NCBI RefSeq assembly: GCF_040096455.1
Contig: NZ_JBBMER010000004.1
Span: 62,001 to 126,000, forward strand
Length of the DNA stretch: 64,000 nt
Source: Lachnospira rogosae
GTDB taxonomy: Bacteria > Bacillota > Clostridia > Lachnospirales > Lachnospiraceae
Reading direction: 5' to 3'
A program made the translations under genes and the position numbers. The notes under the pieces were generated by a model. That model saw only the letters and a program-made list of their open reading frames with translations, searched no databases and was not told where the DNA came from. Each line of letters starts with the position of its first letter. The stretch's first letter is position 1. Shown here piece after piece: positions 8,607 through 16,819 of the stretch.

Positions 8607-9006
8607 AATTATCAGGGTCTGAAATTTGAGCATCTACTATAATGAATAAGCGCCTAAGGAGAATATTTATCTCTGAATTATTACTGTCAGAAGCGGTGAT
8701 TAATTCAGAATATGCTTCTAAGCTTTTTTGAACATATAAAAATATAGTACCTTCTTGTAGAAAAGATAACTGTGCAGACTGAGTGCTTTGTTTTAAAAAG
8801 AAAAAGCCATTTTTATATTTAGCATAATAAGCACTAGAAAAATTAAGAGGGATAGTTAATGACCTTGTTGAAGTTATGTTATTTAAACTAAGAGGCTTAG
8901 TCTTCTCTAAAGTGGGATTAGACGATAATAATTTCCAATATAATTTGTTTTGTTTTGTGTCATCAATACACTTTTGTATAACTTTAATAATAGTTTCAGT
9001 GTCCAT
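8581..9006 (-). CDS. Unknown protein of a two-gene minus-strand cassette
   Basis: 141 aa starting MDTETIIKVIQKC; soluble, mixed alpha/beta, no recognised motif. The start at 9006 has AAAGGAG 6 nt upstream. It overlaps the preceding membrane-protein gene by 11 nt, indicating translational coupling. Opposite in direction to the early operon, so it may be expressed in the lysogen, as superinfection-exclusion or other conversion genes are (inference). Confidence 0.65.
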   Translation of the reverse strand: MDTETIIKVIQKCIDDTKQNKLYWKLLSSNPTLEKTKPLSLNNITSTRSLTIPLNFSSAYYAKYKNGFFFLKQSTQSAQLSFLQEGTIFLYVQKSLEAYSELITASDSNNSEINILLRRLFIIVDAQISDPDNFIDDFLNS

Positions 9007-9400
9007 AGTTACTCCTTTTTTGTAGCCTTGCAACAATGTAATTCAAATCATTGCGAATTATTTTATTATTTACATCCAATTCGTTTTTTTGTAATTGTTT
9101 AATACAATGTCTTATTTTGTAATGATAAAAAAATGAAAGCATTAATGAAAAGTTTAATTTTATAGATAATAATTCTTGGATTAATGAGTCACAAATTTGG
9201 GGTGTGATAATTTCATCTTGATAAATACAATCTAAGATGGATTGTAACTTTTCGTAATGTATAGTGCTGTTTTTATTATATTCCTGTTTTTGAGAATTAA
9301 GGATTTTAATTATAAAGATATTAAAAAATATAGAGCAAATGGAAATTAAAAATCCAAGAATACCACAAATAGCAGATATTTTATTAATAAGCTCCCACAT
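8996..9400 (-). CDS. Unknown membrane-anchored protein
   Basis: 134 aa with one strong N-terminal transmembrane helix (residues ~8-32, ISAICGILGFLISICSIFFN) and a helical, basic cytoplasmic part. AAGGAG lies upstream of the ATG at 9400. First gene of the minus-strand pair with the 8581-9006 gene. Family not recognised. Confidence 0.65.
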   Translation of the reverse strand: MWELINKISAICGILGFLISICSIFFNIFIIKILNSQKQEYNKNSTIHYEKLQSILDCIYQDEIITPQICDSLIQELLSIKLNFSLMLSFFYHYKIRHCIKQLQKNELDVNNKIIRNDLNYIVARLQKRSNYGH

Positions 9401-9427
9401 TTTTACATAACTCCTTTCTTAATTACT

Positions 9428-9518
9428 AGGCTAAGGTAATAGCCTGCGATTAAAGTATAGAAGTTATAACGGAATTAATCAAGATATTCCAAGCAAGTAA
9501 TATACAAGGAGGTGAGAG
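9428..9518. repeat. ~90-bp upstream-region repeat, copy 1
   Basis: Runs from GGCTAAGGTAATAGCC to the AAGGAGGTGAGAGC translation signal and is about 80% identical to 10197-10284. The conserved part includes a GGCTA/TAGCC hairpin and the block GCAAGTAAYATACAAGGAGG; a shorter related block precedes the gene at 8349. Probably a duplicated 5' region carrying promoter and ribosome binding site. Confidence 0.65.
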
Positions 9519-9739
9519 CAATTGCGAAGAAAACATATAAGTACATTATCCGTAGCTACGAACCATTCATAGAAGAGAAAGCCAAGACATTTATACAGGC
9601 GGTATCAGCTATAAAGAAAATGAAAGTATCTGACATTAAGCATTATGAAGTTATAAGGATACCATTCAGAGAGAGGCATCCTAACTTCCCAATATATTTT
9701 TCAATAGCTGCGCTAATGATTATTAGTTTAAGAGGTTAA
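9512..9739 (+). CDS. Small phage protein, unknown
   Basis: About 72-75 aa, basic, with a C-terminal hydrophobic segment (YFSIAALMIISL). Start uncertain: the GTG at 9512 abuts the AAGGAGG, whereas the matching position in the duplicated region at 10287 is a GTG 9 nt further on, where this copy has ATT (9521). Family not recognised. Confidence 0.55.
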   Translation: MRAIAKKTYKYIIRSYEPFIEEKAKTFIQAVSAIKKMKVSDIKHYEVIRIPFRERHPNFPIYFSIAALMIISLRG

Positions 9740-9741
9740 GA

Positions 9742-9924
9742 ATGAATAGCATAAAAATTAATTACGATAAAGAAGAACTTGAAATAGATGGAGAGAAAAT
9801 CACAAAGCCATTTATTGTAAAAGTTCCATATGATGATGGCTATCAAAGGGCAAAAGTATTTAATCATAAGAATGGATGGAAAGCAGGAGAGAAACTTCCC
9901 TGTATTTCAATAACAAGGAATTGA
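9742..9924 (+). CDS. Small phage protein, unknown
   Basis: 60 aa, charged and beta-rich (MNSIKINYDKEELEIDGEK...CISITRN). The ATG follows AAGAGGTTAAGA, 2 nt after the previous stop, so the two are probably co-translated. Family not recognised. Confidence 0.6.
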   Translation: MNSIKINYDKEELEIDGEKITKPFIVKVPYDDGYQRAKVFNHKNGWKAGEKLPCISITRN

Positions 9925-9940
9925 TACAGGGAAGAATAAG

Positions 9941-10171
9941 TTATTCATAGAAAAATTTTATTGCTCTCAATTCATTGTTTTCAAGAACATAGTCATTCAT
10001 ATAAATTTTTAGGTATTGTCCATCAGGAGAAACAAGAGTGTCACCAACAGATACTACACCTAGATATGAAGGATGTATTAAAACAAAAGGTCGTCCTTGT
10101 TCGGTTACAGGAAGACCTTCACAAGTTCCAATTTCAGTAAAGTTGCTGATGATAGTGTATGTAATTGGCAT
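9941..10171 (-). CDS. Small phage protein, unknown
   Basis: 76 aa, beta-rich (MPITYTIISNFTEIGTCEG...YLKIYMNDYVLENNELRAIKFF). The ATG at 10171 has AAAGGAG 7 nt upstream. Convergent with the 9742 gene and the only minus-strand gene between two rightward units, which suggests separate expression. Family not recognised. Confidence 0.55.
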   Translation of the reverse strand: MPITYTIISNFTEIGTCEGLPVTEQGRPFVLIHPSYLGVVSVGDTLVSPDGQYLKIYMNDYVLENNELRAIKFFYE

Positions 10172-10196
10172 AAACAAACTCCTTTCAAAAATACTC

Positions 10197-10284
10197 GGCT
10201 ACGGCAATAGCCTGTGATTAAAGTATAGGAGCTGTGACAGAATTAGGCAAGATATTCTAGCAAGTAACATACAAGGAGGTGAGA
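10197..10284. repeat. ~90-bp upstream-region repeat, copy 2
   Basis: Second copy of the region at 9428-9518, from CGGCTACGGCAATAGCC to AAGGAGGTGAGAGC, in front of the GTG at 10287. The duplication points to gene addition by homologous recombination between shared 5' regions. Confidence 0.65.
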
Positions 10285-10286
10285 GC

Positions 10287-10604
10287 GTGAGAGAGAATAC
10301 AGATGAATTAATAGACAAGCTGGCAGACAATATTGTTGGTGAGGTTTTAAATGAAACAGGCACTAAGGAAAATGAACAGAAGTGCTTATCTCAAGGAATG
10401 GAAAATGCAGTTGGATTACAACAATGGAGAGATTTGAGAACAGGTGAGTTTAAAGTGGGTGGCAAGTTATTTACTGGTGAAAGTGCCAAAAGAGCTACTC
10501 AGATTGTTAAAGCATTAGATGGTTTAACAATCCGAGAAGCTCAGGACTTGTTAGAGAGAGTAAATATACATTTACTTAACTTTGTAGTTACCACAGATAG
10601 ATGA
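10287..10604 (+). CDS. Small phage early protein, unknown
   Basis: 105 aa, acidic and helical (TDELIDKLADNIVGEVL...KRATQIVKALDGLTIREAQDLLERV). GTG start with AAGGAGG at good spacing. No recognised domain; size and charge would suit a DNA-mimic or regulatory protein, but that is only inference. Confidence 0.6.
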   Translation: MRENTDELIDKLADNIVGEVLNETGTKENEQKCLSQGMENAVGLQQWRDLRTGEFKVGGKLFTGESAKRATQIVKALDGLTIREAQDLLERVNIHLLNFVVTTDR

Positions 10605-10625
10605 GATCAGCTTAAGGAGTGAAGA

Positions 10626-11015
10626 ATGATAAAGAGAAAAAACACAATAATAGCAGCTTTAATATTAGGTGCATCATTAACAATGACAGGTTGTAGTGAA
10701 GCGGATAAGGTTAATTACAATATGTCCAAGCAGGCAGATTATTTTGAGTGCGAACGAAAAATAACAGTATACAATGCGCGTACAGACAAAATCATTATGG
10801 AAGCAGAAGGCTATATGAGCATAAGTAATGATAGTGAAAATGAGCTGGTGTGTACAGTTAAGACAGGTGCAGATGAATACAGAAAGAATTACATATATCT
10901 CAATGATTACACAATGTATGTTGTTGAGGATATAACAGGAACACATTCTGACCCATATCATTACAAGATGTATTTTCATACAGAAAGTCTTATTGATGTG
11001 GATACAAGACCATAA
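10626..11015 (+). CDS. Phage-encoded lipoprotein
   Basis: 129 aa with a lipoprotein signal peptide: MIKRKN, a hydrophobic core, and lipobox LTMTGC with the modified Cys at ~23. The mature part is beta-rich and resembles small beta-sandwich lipoproteins of Firmicutes phages. Surface lipoproteins in lysogeny/early regions often block superinfection by related phages; this is inferred here. Confidence 0.72.
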   Translation: MIKRKNTIIAALILGASLTMTGCSEADKVNYNMSKQADYFECERKITVYNARTDKIIMEAEGYMSISNDSENELVCTVKTGADEYRKNYIYLNDYTMYVVEDITGTHSDPYHYKMYFHTESLIDVDTRP

Positions 11016-11027
11016 AAAGGAGAAGAT

Positions 11028-11108
11028 ATGAACACAACAGCAGTAGCAATAACAACTATTATCTGTATAACAATATTAGTTTTATGCAGAGATGATAAGA
11101 AGAGGTGA
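11028..11108 (+). CDS. 26-residue membrane peptide
   Basis: A short ORF starting MNTTAVAITTIICITILVLC, a single membrane span with a charged tail RDDKKR. It has a strong AAAAGGAG upstream of ATG and sits 12 nt after the lipoprotein stop, in the same operon. Function unknown. Confidence 0.6.
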   Translation: MNTTAVAITTIICITILVLCRDDKKR

Positions 11109-11112
11109 TACT

Positions 11113-11337
11113 ATGGAGCATTTTAATTCAAGCGAAGCAAGAGTAGCACAGGATAAATATTGCGATAGAGAAGGTTATCCACATTTTGCACCCCGAGATG
11201 GTAAATGCTGGAACTGTAATAAAGACATTTATACAGAGCAGGACCACGGAGGATATAAAACAGGTATCTCTGTAGAAAAGGCAGGTTCAACACTGATTAC
11301 TGGGTGTCCACACTGCAACAGGACATATTGTGATTAA
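11113..11337 (+). CDS. Small zinc-ribbon protein
   Basis: 74 aa with Cys pairs suited to one or two zinc sites (CWNC near residue 32, CPHCNRTYC at the end). The ATG at 11113 has GAGGTGAT upstream. Common as a hypothetical protein in clostridial phages; function unknown. Confidence 0.65.
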   Translation: MEHFNSSEARVAQDKYCDREGYPHFAPRDGKCWNCNKDIYTEQDHGGYKTGISVEKAGSTLITGCPHCNRTYCD

Positions 11338-11401
11338 AAGATGTAATCAGGACATTCAGTGTAAGCATATAAGACAGTAACCACAAGTCAGAGGTGAGAG
11401 T

Positions 11402-11539
11402 GTGAACATAGTAATAAAGATTATAGATGGTGACAAGATTATTGATTACGATTCACTGTCAGACAAAGAGAAGAAAGAGTACGGACAGCGGCTTAATGAA
11501 CAGGCTTTGACTTCGTTAGGTTATGTCAGAAAGGAGTAG
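11402..11539 (+). CDS. 45-residue phage protein, unknown
   Basis: GTG start after GAGGTGAGAGT; product VNIVIKIIDGDKIIDY followed by a charged stretch ending GYVRKE. Strong translation signal and tight packing (2 nt to the next start) support it as real. Function unknown. Confidence 0.6.
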   Translation: MNIVIKIIDGDKIIDYDSLSDKEKKEYGQRLNEQALTSLGYVRKE

Positions 11540-11541
11540 AT

Positions 11542-11742
11542 TTGTTATATACACAGGCACAACAGCATATCGAGAAAGAACCAAGGGATAAGAACTGGAT
11601 AACATCTTTTGTGGCAGTTCCGTATAATAACCTGTATGACAGATTGTTCAGGCTGGCAGAAGAGTATGGAAAGATAAAGGCGGAAGTCTATATAGATAAA
11701 ACAATAACAGACACTATATATGTAAAAGTAAGCAAAGTATAG
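11542..11742 (+). CDS. Small phage protein, unknown
   Basis: 66 aa (MLYTQAQQHIEKEPRDKNWI...TITDTIYVKVSKV). TTG start with AAGGAG 5 nt upstream, inside the end of the previous gene. Family not recognised; last gene before a terminator. Confidence 0.6.
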   Translation: MLYTQAQQHIEKEPRDKNWITSFVAVPYNNLYDRLFRLAEEYGKIKAEVYIDKTITDTIYVKVSKV

Positions 11743-11755
11743 ATGAATAATAGAA

Positions 11756-11788
11756 AAAGAGCTGGTACAAGGAATACCGGCTCTTTCT
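11756..11788 (+). terminator. Rho-independent terminator ending the accessory operon
   Basis: AAAGAGC-T-GGTA pairs with TACC-G-GCTCTTT around CAAGGAA, 14 nt past the stop. The following ~120 nt to the Rep gene are a leader; no clear double-strand origin was recognised in it. Confidence 0.75.
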
Positions 11789-11912
11789 CAAAACACATAT
11801 AGATAAATCTCATATTTATTATATGTGTAAGTTCACTGAAAGTCAAGCGGGTGCAGGCTCGTCTTTGTAACTTTATAAATATATTAAAGTTAGGACATTT
11901 AAGGAGACAGGT

Positions 11913-12698
11913 ATGGCTTACAGAAAAGATGTATGGCGCTTCCCTGGCTCTAATGAGTATGAGTATAAATTTATTGGTAATTATGGAGCTAAGGGCGAGA
12001 AACGCCATAAAAGACAGAAAGCAACACAGGAGCAGATTAGAAATCAGAACCAGAGGAATAAAGAAAAGAGAGTAAGAAGATTAATAAAAGCAAACTTTAA
12101 GGAGGGAGATCTATGGACAACCTTAAAGTATCCGAAGGGAACAAGGAAAAGCATCGACGAAGTAAGGAAAGACCTTAACAGTTTCTTAAGAAGTCTCAGG
12201 ACAAGATATAAGAGCATCGATGAGATTGTGAAGTATATATACAGAATTGAGGTAGGAGCACTCGGAGGTGTGCATATACATATCCTTATAAACAGGGTTA
12301 CAGGTGCAGATAAGATTATAACAAAATGCTGGGAAAGGTTTGGCCACGTTAACTATCAAAACATATATGAAACTGGCGGATATGCAGATCTGGCAGAGTA
12401 TATCGTTAAACAGCCGGAAGAAAATACGGAAGAATACGAACAGCTTAATATGTTCAGCGTACAGGAACAGAAAGAACTTGTTAAGTATTCCTGTTCAAGG
12501 AATTTGGTACGTCCTGAGCCAGAACGCACTGATTACAGCAGAAGGACGATGAGAAAGATTATAGAAAATGGTCCGGAGCCGACACCAGGATATTTTATAG
12601 ATCCATTGTCGATAGTAATGGGGACAAACCCTTATACAGGAATGAATTATCTGCATTATACAGAGTACAAGCTATTACGATTACAGGATGACCCATAA
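11913..12698 (+). CDS. HUH-type replication initiator (REP_ORF2-G2P-like)
   Basis: 261 aa. A basic N-terminus precedes an HUH endonuclease core: GGVHIHILINR (the HUH motif, ~residues 116-126) and YADLAEYIVKQ with a candidate catalytic Tyr (~residue 155). Proteins of this family nick a double-strand origin to start rolling-circle replication, as in filamentous phages and plasmids. They are also found in some Firmicutes siphophages, where a replication role is inferred. ATG after AAGGAG. First gene of the replication unit after the terminator. Confidence 0.85.
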   Translation: MAYRKDVWRFPGSNEYEYKFIGNYGAKGEKRHKRQKATQEQIRNQNQRNKEKRVRRLIKANFKEGDLWTTLKYPKGTRKSIDEVRKDLNSFLRSLRTRYKSIDEIVKYIYRIEVGALGGVHIHILINRVTGADKIITKCWERFGHVNYQNIYETGGYADLAEYIVKQPEENTEEYEQLNMFSVQEQKELVKYSCSRNLVRPEPERTDYSRRTMRKIIENGPEPTPGYFIDPLSIVMGTNPYTGMNYLHYTEYKLLRLQDDP

Positions 12699-12707
12699 GG
12701 AGGAGCA

Positions 12708-13154
12708 ATGAGACAGGTAAACATATATACAGCAACAACCTTTAAGGGACTAAATGTACAGAATGGCATTATAGGCTACATATTGGAGCTTGTAACAGAC
12801 ACGGAGCCGATAACACTGGACAGCACAGAACTGCTGTACGATATGAAGCCTAATAGGGCAGAACTAATAGCAGTTATTAAAGCACTACAACGGATGAAAG
12901 AAAAATGTGAACTGGTTATATATACAGAGTCTCCTTATGTGGCAAATGCTTTTAATGCTGGCTGGCCAGACAAGTGGAAGCAGAATAATTATAAAACAGC
13001 AAAAGGCGGTGATGTGGCAAACGCAGATGAATGGAGAAAGCTGGATGAACTGCTTGCAGGACATAAGTATGAATTTTGCCTGCAAGAGGAACATTCATAC
13101 AGAAACTGGTTAAAAGGGCATATAGAGAAAGTAAAGGAGTATGAAGATGTTTGA
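12708..13154 (+). CDS. RNase HI-like fold protein with altered active site
   Basis: 148 aa resembling RNase HI in order: first strand MRQVNIYTATTFKG (Ala where the first catalytic Asp is expected), NRAELIAVIKAL (conserved Glu), VIYTESPYVANAFN (Glu for Asp) and the basic-protrusion-like GWPDKWKQNNYKTAKGG. Two changed carboxylates suggest a reduced or non-canonical nuclease, or a binding role. 9 nt after rep, with AAGGAGG. Confidence 0.7.
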   Translation: MRQVNIYTATTFKGLNVQNGIIGYILELVTDTEPITLDSTELLYDMKPNRAELIAVIKALQRMKEKCELVIYTESPYVANAFNAGWPDKWKQNNYKTAKGGDVANADEWRKLDELLAGHKYEFCLQEEHSYRNWLKGHIEKVKEYEDV

Positions 13155-13638
13155 TATATTCGGAGAGTTTAACAGTGCAGAAGAAATAAACGAAGCGGCA
13201 GCAGCACAATTACAGGAAGGTGATACTGATGCAGTTATGACAATAGCAAGAGAAAATGGCATAGATGAAGATGATGCGCAGGACTATATAGATGGAATGG
13301 TGGATAAATTATGTTCTCCGCTTATGGCCGCATTTGGAAAAATAGAGGTTGAGACAGAGGAGCTACAGCCTAAAGAGATAATAGAAGACTGGGTTACCTA
13401 CATAAAAAAGAGGTGTACAGAGTGCGAAGATATGGCTGTGGCGGTAAGAACAAAAGGTAAGAGCATTAAAGGCTGTATAGCGGCACTTCTAAAATGGAGT
13501 TTCACCAATTCGTATGATGTAGACAAAAATATAGTAAAACAGGCGGGCATAAGAAATAGTAATGTAAAAATGGGTATCCCCGGAATGGCAACAGCGTACA
13601 GGCTTATAGATGAATATTATCTTGGAGGCAGCAGATAG
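13147..13638 (+). CDS. Unknown phage protein upstream of pcfJ
   Basis: 163 aa: an acidic helical N-terminus (EFNSAEEINEAAAAQLQEGD), then a helical domain with two Cys (KKRCTECEDM, KGCIAALLKW). Its place before a PcfJ-like gene raises the possibility of a diverged PcfK-like partner, but the sequence does not show it. The start at 13147 has AAAGGAG 7 nt upstream; it overlaps the previous gene by 8 nt. Confidence 0.6.
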   Translation: MFDIFGEFNSAEEINEAAAAQLQEGDTDAVMTIARENGIDEDDAQDYIDGMVDKLCSPLMAAFGKIEVETEELQPKEIIEDWVTYIKKRCTECEDMAVAVRTKGKSIKGCIAALLKWSFTNSYDVDKNIVKQAGIRNSNVKMGIPGMATAYRLIDEYYLGGSR

Positions 13639-15587
13639 TGAAAAAGCAGAAAATATTAGCATATGAAGGCAGAATACCTGTATCAGATAGAGAACTGACA
13701 GCAGCTGTTATTGATATTGATAATAAAAAGCATCTGATAATAGACCTATATATCGCAGGGGCAATAAAGTACAGAATGGCAGTGAATGACAAAGAATATG
13801 TACATTTTAATTATGAAAATCAAAAATGGGACTGCATATCAACTTGCTGGAACAGACCATATTCAGGAGAGTTGAGTAAAGCTAGTATAGACAGAGTGGA
13901 TAAGCAGTTATTAAAAGAATGGTATGCAAAGGAAATACCTGCTGGATGGGATAATGAAGATTTAATATATGCAATAGAGCAGAAAGCATTTGATATTAAA
14001 ACATCAGAAAGAATGTTAAAAGAAGAAAATGAAAAAGAAAAGTTATTTGCTATTATGCCTGAAAAACCAAAGCTCTTAGATGAAACTATTAACAGATACA
14101 TAGAAGCTGGAAATATTATTTATTACAAGCGCAAGGGCAGTTATGCAGATTATTATTGCTGTCAGTGTGGAGAAAAATTTACAAGGCGAATAAAAGCCAC
14201 AGAAGCTTATGCAGGTCCATCGGTGGATATTGTGCCACGAAGATATCAATCAAAAGAGTGTCCAAAATGCAAAAGAAAAGGGACACTGCTTAACTGGGGG
14301 CGTGCAAAGATTACAAATCAGGTGTTTGAAGTGCTTTTGTATCAGGCAGCAGAAGATGAAACACTTGTAATAAGAGCTTACGCAGTAAGAGCAGTACGAA
14401 GCCCAGGCAGTATATTAACTAAAAAGATACTGGAGTATGGCAGGGTGTTCTTAAGAAGAGATTATGAGAGGATATATGACAATAGCTGTAATACAGGAAA
14501 ATGGTGGAAGAGTAAAAAGCTTGACATATACAGGTCAGGCAAGCTGTGTGAAGTTAATTACAGTGAGGCAGTTGAAAAAAGTGATTTAAGACATATCCCA
14601 GCAACAGCATATAAGCTTATAAGTGAGGTAGGTGCAAGAGAGGAAAGGCATATATTGGCCAGATATGATACTCTTACTGCTTATGCACACGCACCGCAGA
14701 TAGAACAGTTATACAAAATAGGCCTTATGCAGATATGCAGGAGATTAATTTTTGCGAAGGGACAAACAAGAGATATTAATAAAAAAGCAAAAACAGCCGC
14801 AGGAATTTTAAGAATAACAACTGAACAGTTAAGGTATTTAAGAGAGTCCGAACAGGAACTGCTTGCATTAAGTGTAATTAAAATTATGAATTACAGAAAA
14901 ATACCATTTACACAGCATAATGCAGAGATTGTTACAAGATTGTATATAGCTGCACCTACGGAAGATAAGCTAAAGCACATTTTAAAGTACCAAAGCCCTG
15001 AAAAGCTATTGAACTATCTTAATAAGAATATACCAGAACACGCCATTCTGGCAGATGCTATTACAGAATATGATGATTACTTAAGAGCGAGGGAAGCTAA
15101 TGGAGATGATCTTAGCAATACAGTGTATTTAAGACCGAGAGAACTTCACAAAACATACATAGAGTTAAGAGAGAAGATGGAACGTGCAAAGAGTGCCAAA
15201 TACATTAAACAGATGAATGAGAAATATGCAAAGATAAAGGTTAATTCAGCGAAAGTTACAACAAAATATACCTGGCAGCAGTCGGGACTGCTTATAAGAC
15301 CAGCAAGAGATGCAGGAGAAGTTGTTATGGAAGGACGTATTTTACATCATTGTGTGGGTGATGACCATCAGAGGTATTTAAGCAACTATAACCAGAATAA
15401 AGCAATAATACTTGTAATAAGGCACGAAAATGAGCCAGATAAACCATATATTACAGTGGAATATGAAAATAACAAGGTACAGCAGTGGTATGGAATAAGG
15501 GATACCAAGCCAGACAAAGAGACAATAGACAGCTTCTTAAAGGCTTATGTAGCTCACATTGCAGGAAAGGCAGGGAAAGCAGGATGA
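13638..15587 (+). CDS. PcfJ-like protein
   Basis: 649 aa. An N-terminal zinc-binding region (~residues 170-215: CCQCGEKF...CPKCKRKG) and a C-terminal PcfJ-type domain (~540-649: EVVMEGRILHHCVGD, then KAIILVIRH and PYITVEYENNKVQQWYGIRD). PcfJ is named from enterococcal conjugative plasmid pCF10; homologues are frequent in clostridial phages and integrative elements, with unknown biochemistry. GTG start overlapping the previous stop, with GGAGG upstream. Confidence 0.82.
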   Translation: MKKQKILAYEGRIPVSDRELTAAVIDIDNKKHLIIDLYIAGAIKYRMAVNDKEYVHFNYENQKWDCISTCWNRPYSGELSKASIDRVDKQLLKEWYAKEIPAGWDNEDLIYAIEQKAFDIKTSERMLKEENEKEKLFAIMPEKPKLLDETINRYIEAGNIIYYKRKGSYADYYCCQCGEKFTRRIKATEAYAGPSVDIVPRRYQSKECPKCKRKGTLLNWGRAKITNQVFEVLLYQAAEDETLVIRAYAVRAVRSPGSILTKKILEYGRVFLRRDYERIYDNSCNTGKWWKSKKLDIYRSGKLCEVNYSEAVEKSDLRHIPATAYKLISEVGAREERHILARYDTLTAYAHAPQIEQLYKIGLMQICRRLIFAKGQTRDINKKAKTAAGILRITTEQLRYLRESEQELLALSVIKIMNYRKIPFTQHNAEIVTRLYIAAPTEDKLKHILKYQSPEKLLNYLNKNIPEHAILADAITEYDDYLRAREANGDDLSNTVYLRPRELHKTYIELREKMERAKSAKYIKQMNEKYAKIKVNSAKVTTKYTWQQSGLLIRPARDAGEVVMEGRILHHCVGDDHQRYLSNYNQNKAIILVIRHENEPDKPYITVEYENNKVQQWYGIRDTKPDKETIDSFLKAYVAHIAGKAGKAG

Positions 15588-16819
15588 ATGAATTAGAAGA
15601 AATTAGGAATTATGATGAATATAAGACGGCACTTGATAAGCAGATGAAAGAAACTGCTGAGGGGTTCGTAAGAATTGGCTATTTGTTAAAGCTGGCAAGA
15701 GATACAGATATTCTAAAATGGTCTGCATATACTAACGTAATCGAATTTGCCAGGGTGGAGTATGGTCTGGATAAGACAATGGTATCACGTTTTATAAGCA
15801 TTAATGACAGGTTCTCGGAAAATGGCAACAGTCCAGTGCTTAAGACGTCATATAAAGGTTTTGGGTATGCCAAGCTTGTTATTATGCTCCAGCTTCCGGA
15901 TGAACTTAATGAGGAGCTTACACCAGAGTATTCCAAGAGGGAAATACAGACACTCAAAGCGGAAGTTGATGAGGAAAAGAAAATAAGTGATCTGGAAATA
16001 TATGCTGAGGGCACAGATACCGAAAAGACAGAGCTTGAGCAGATTATATACAAAATATGTGAAGAGAATATAGAGGTATATGAAAGCATATATGATGCAG
16101 TTACACACGAGAAATTAAATGCTGACAACATTGTGGATATGTTTGCACCTGCGGGAGATATGATTTATTCAGTACGAATACAGGGAGCAGGAAGAAAAGC
16201 AGTTTCTTTCAAGCAGGGAGAGGATATAGCAGTTGTAAGCCTTAGGACATCAGAGAAGGATACATACAATCCACAGGAAGTATACATTGCCACAATGAAC
16301 ATAGCAGGCAGGAACATAATAAATAGTGAGGCTGATGCCAAGACAGTATGGCAGCAGATATATGCTAAAGAATATCCTGAGAAAAAACCCCTAGTTGCAC
16401 CGGTGCAACACAGTTCCAAAGCTGATATAAAAAAGTCAGAAAAGAAAACAAAGGTTGTAAAGGCAAAGCAGGAGGAAATCCACGATATAGAAAAGACAGT
16501 TCCCAAATCATCTCCTATAGAGACTCAGGAGCCTGAAAAGCCGATAAAGACAGAAGCTGAGCCTATAGATGAGCAGGTTGAAGGACAGAAGAATATTGCA
16601 GATTATCCTGATGTTATGCCAGTAGAACGTGTTGAGGGGACAGTTGAATCTCTCACATCAGAAGCTGATATAAAGAACAATATTATAACTGCGGCATCAA
16701 ATATTAAATTCACATTGGAAGCTAACAGTTATATTACAGACAACATTATAGACAGGCTTATAGCATTAGCAGAAAACATAAAGACAGAGCTTGAACAGCT
16801 AAAAGGAGGCAGCAGATGA
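15584..16819 (+). CDS. Unknown phage protein with DUF3102-like N-terminus
   Basis: 411 aa. Residues ~10-90 (FVRIGYLLKLARDTDIL...VEYGLDKTMVSRFISIND) resemble the DUF3102/ParB-like helical region seen in phage and plasmid maintenance proteins. The middle is mixed; residues ~265-345 are low-complexity, Lys/Glu/Pro-rich; the end is helical. ATGA overlap with pcfJ. One GTTGCACCGGTGCAAC palindrome lies within the coding sequence (encoding VAPVQH), at the border of the variable linker. Confidence 0.6.
   Translation: MNELEEIRNYDEYKTALDKQMKETAEGFVRIGYLLKLARDTDILKWSAYTNVIEFARVEYGLDKTMVSRFISINDRFSENGNSPVLKTSYKGFGYAKLVIMLQLPDELNEELTPEYSKREIQTLKAEVDEEKKISDLEIYAEGTDTEKTELEQIIYKICEENIEVYESIYDAVTHEKLNADNIVDMFAPAGDMIYSVRIQGAGRKAVSFKQGEDIAVVSLRTSEKDTYNPQEVYIATMNIAGRNIINSEADAKTVWQQIYAKEYPEKKPLVAPVQHSSKADIKKSEKKTKVVKAKQEEIHDIEKTVPKSSPIETQEPEKPIKTEAEPIDEQVEGQKNIADYPDVMPVERVEGTVESLTSEADIKNNIITAASNIKFTLEANSYITDNIIDRLIALAENIKTELEQLKGGSR
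16394..16409. repeat. 16-bp palindrome GTTGCACCGGTGCAAC, copy 2
   Basis: Identical to the copies at 5323 and 24672, but inside a coding sequence at the start of a low-complexity linker, where an inserted element would be tolerated. Confidence 0.75.

Noticed and set aside
15679..16131. Long antisense frames opposite phage and host genes, e.g. 15679-16131, 32217-32756, 30686-31291
   Set aside because: They mirror well-supported genes, have no ribosome binding sites or family features, and arise from AT-rich codon usage.
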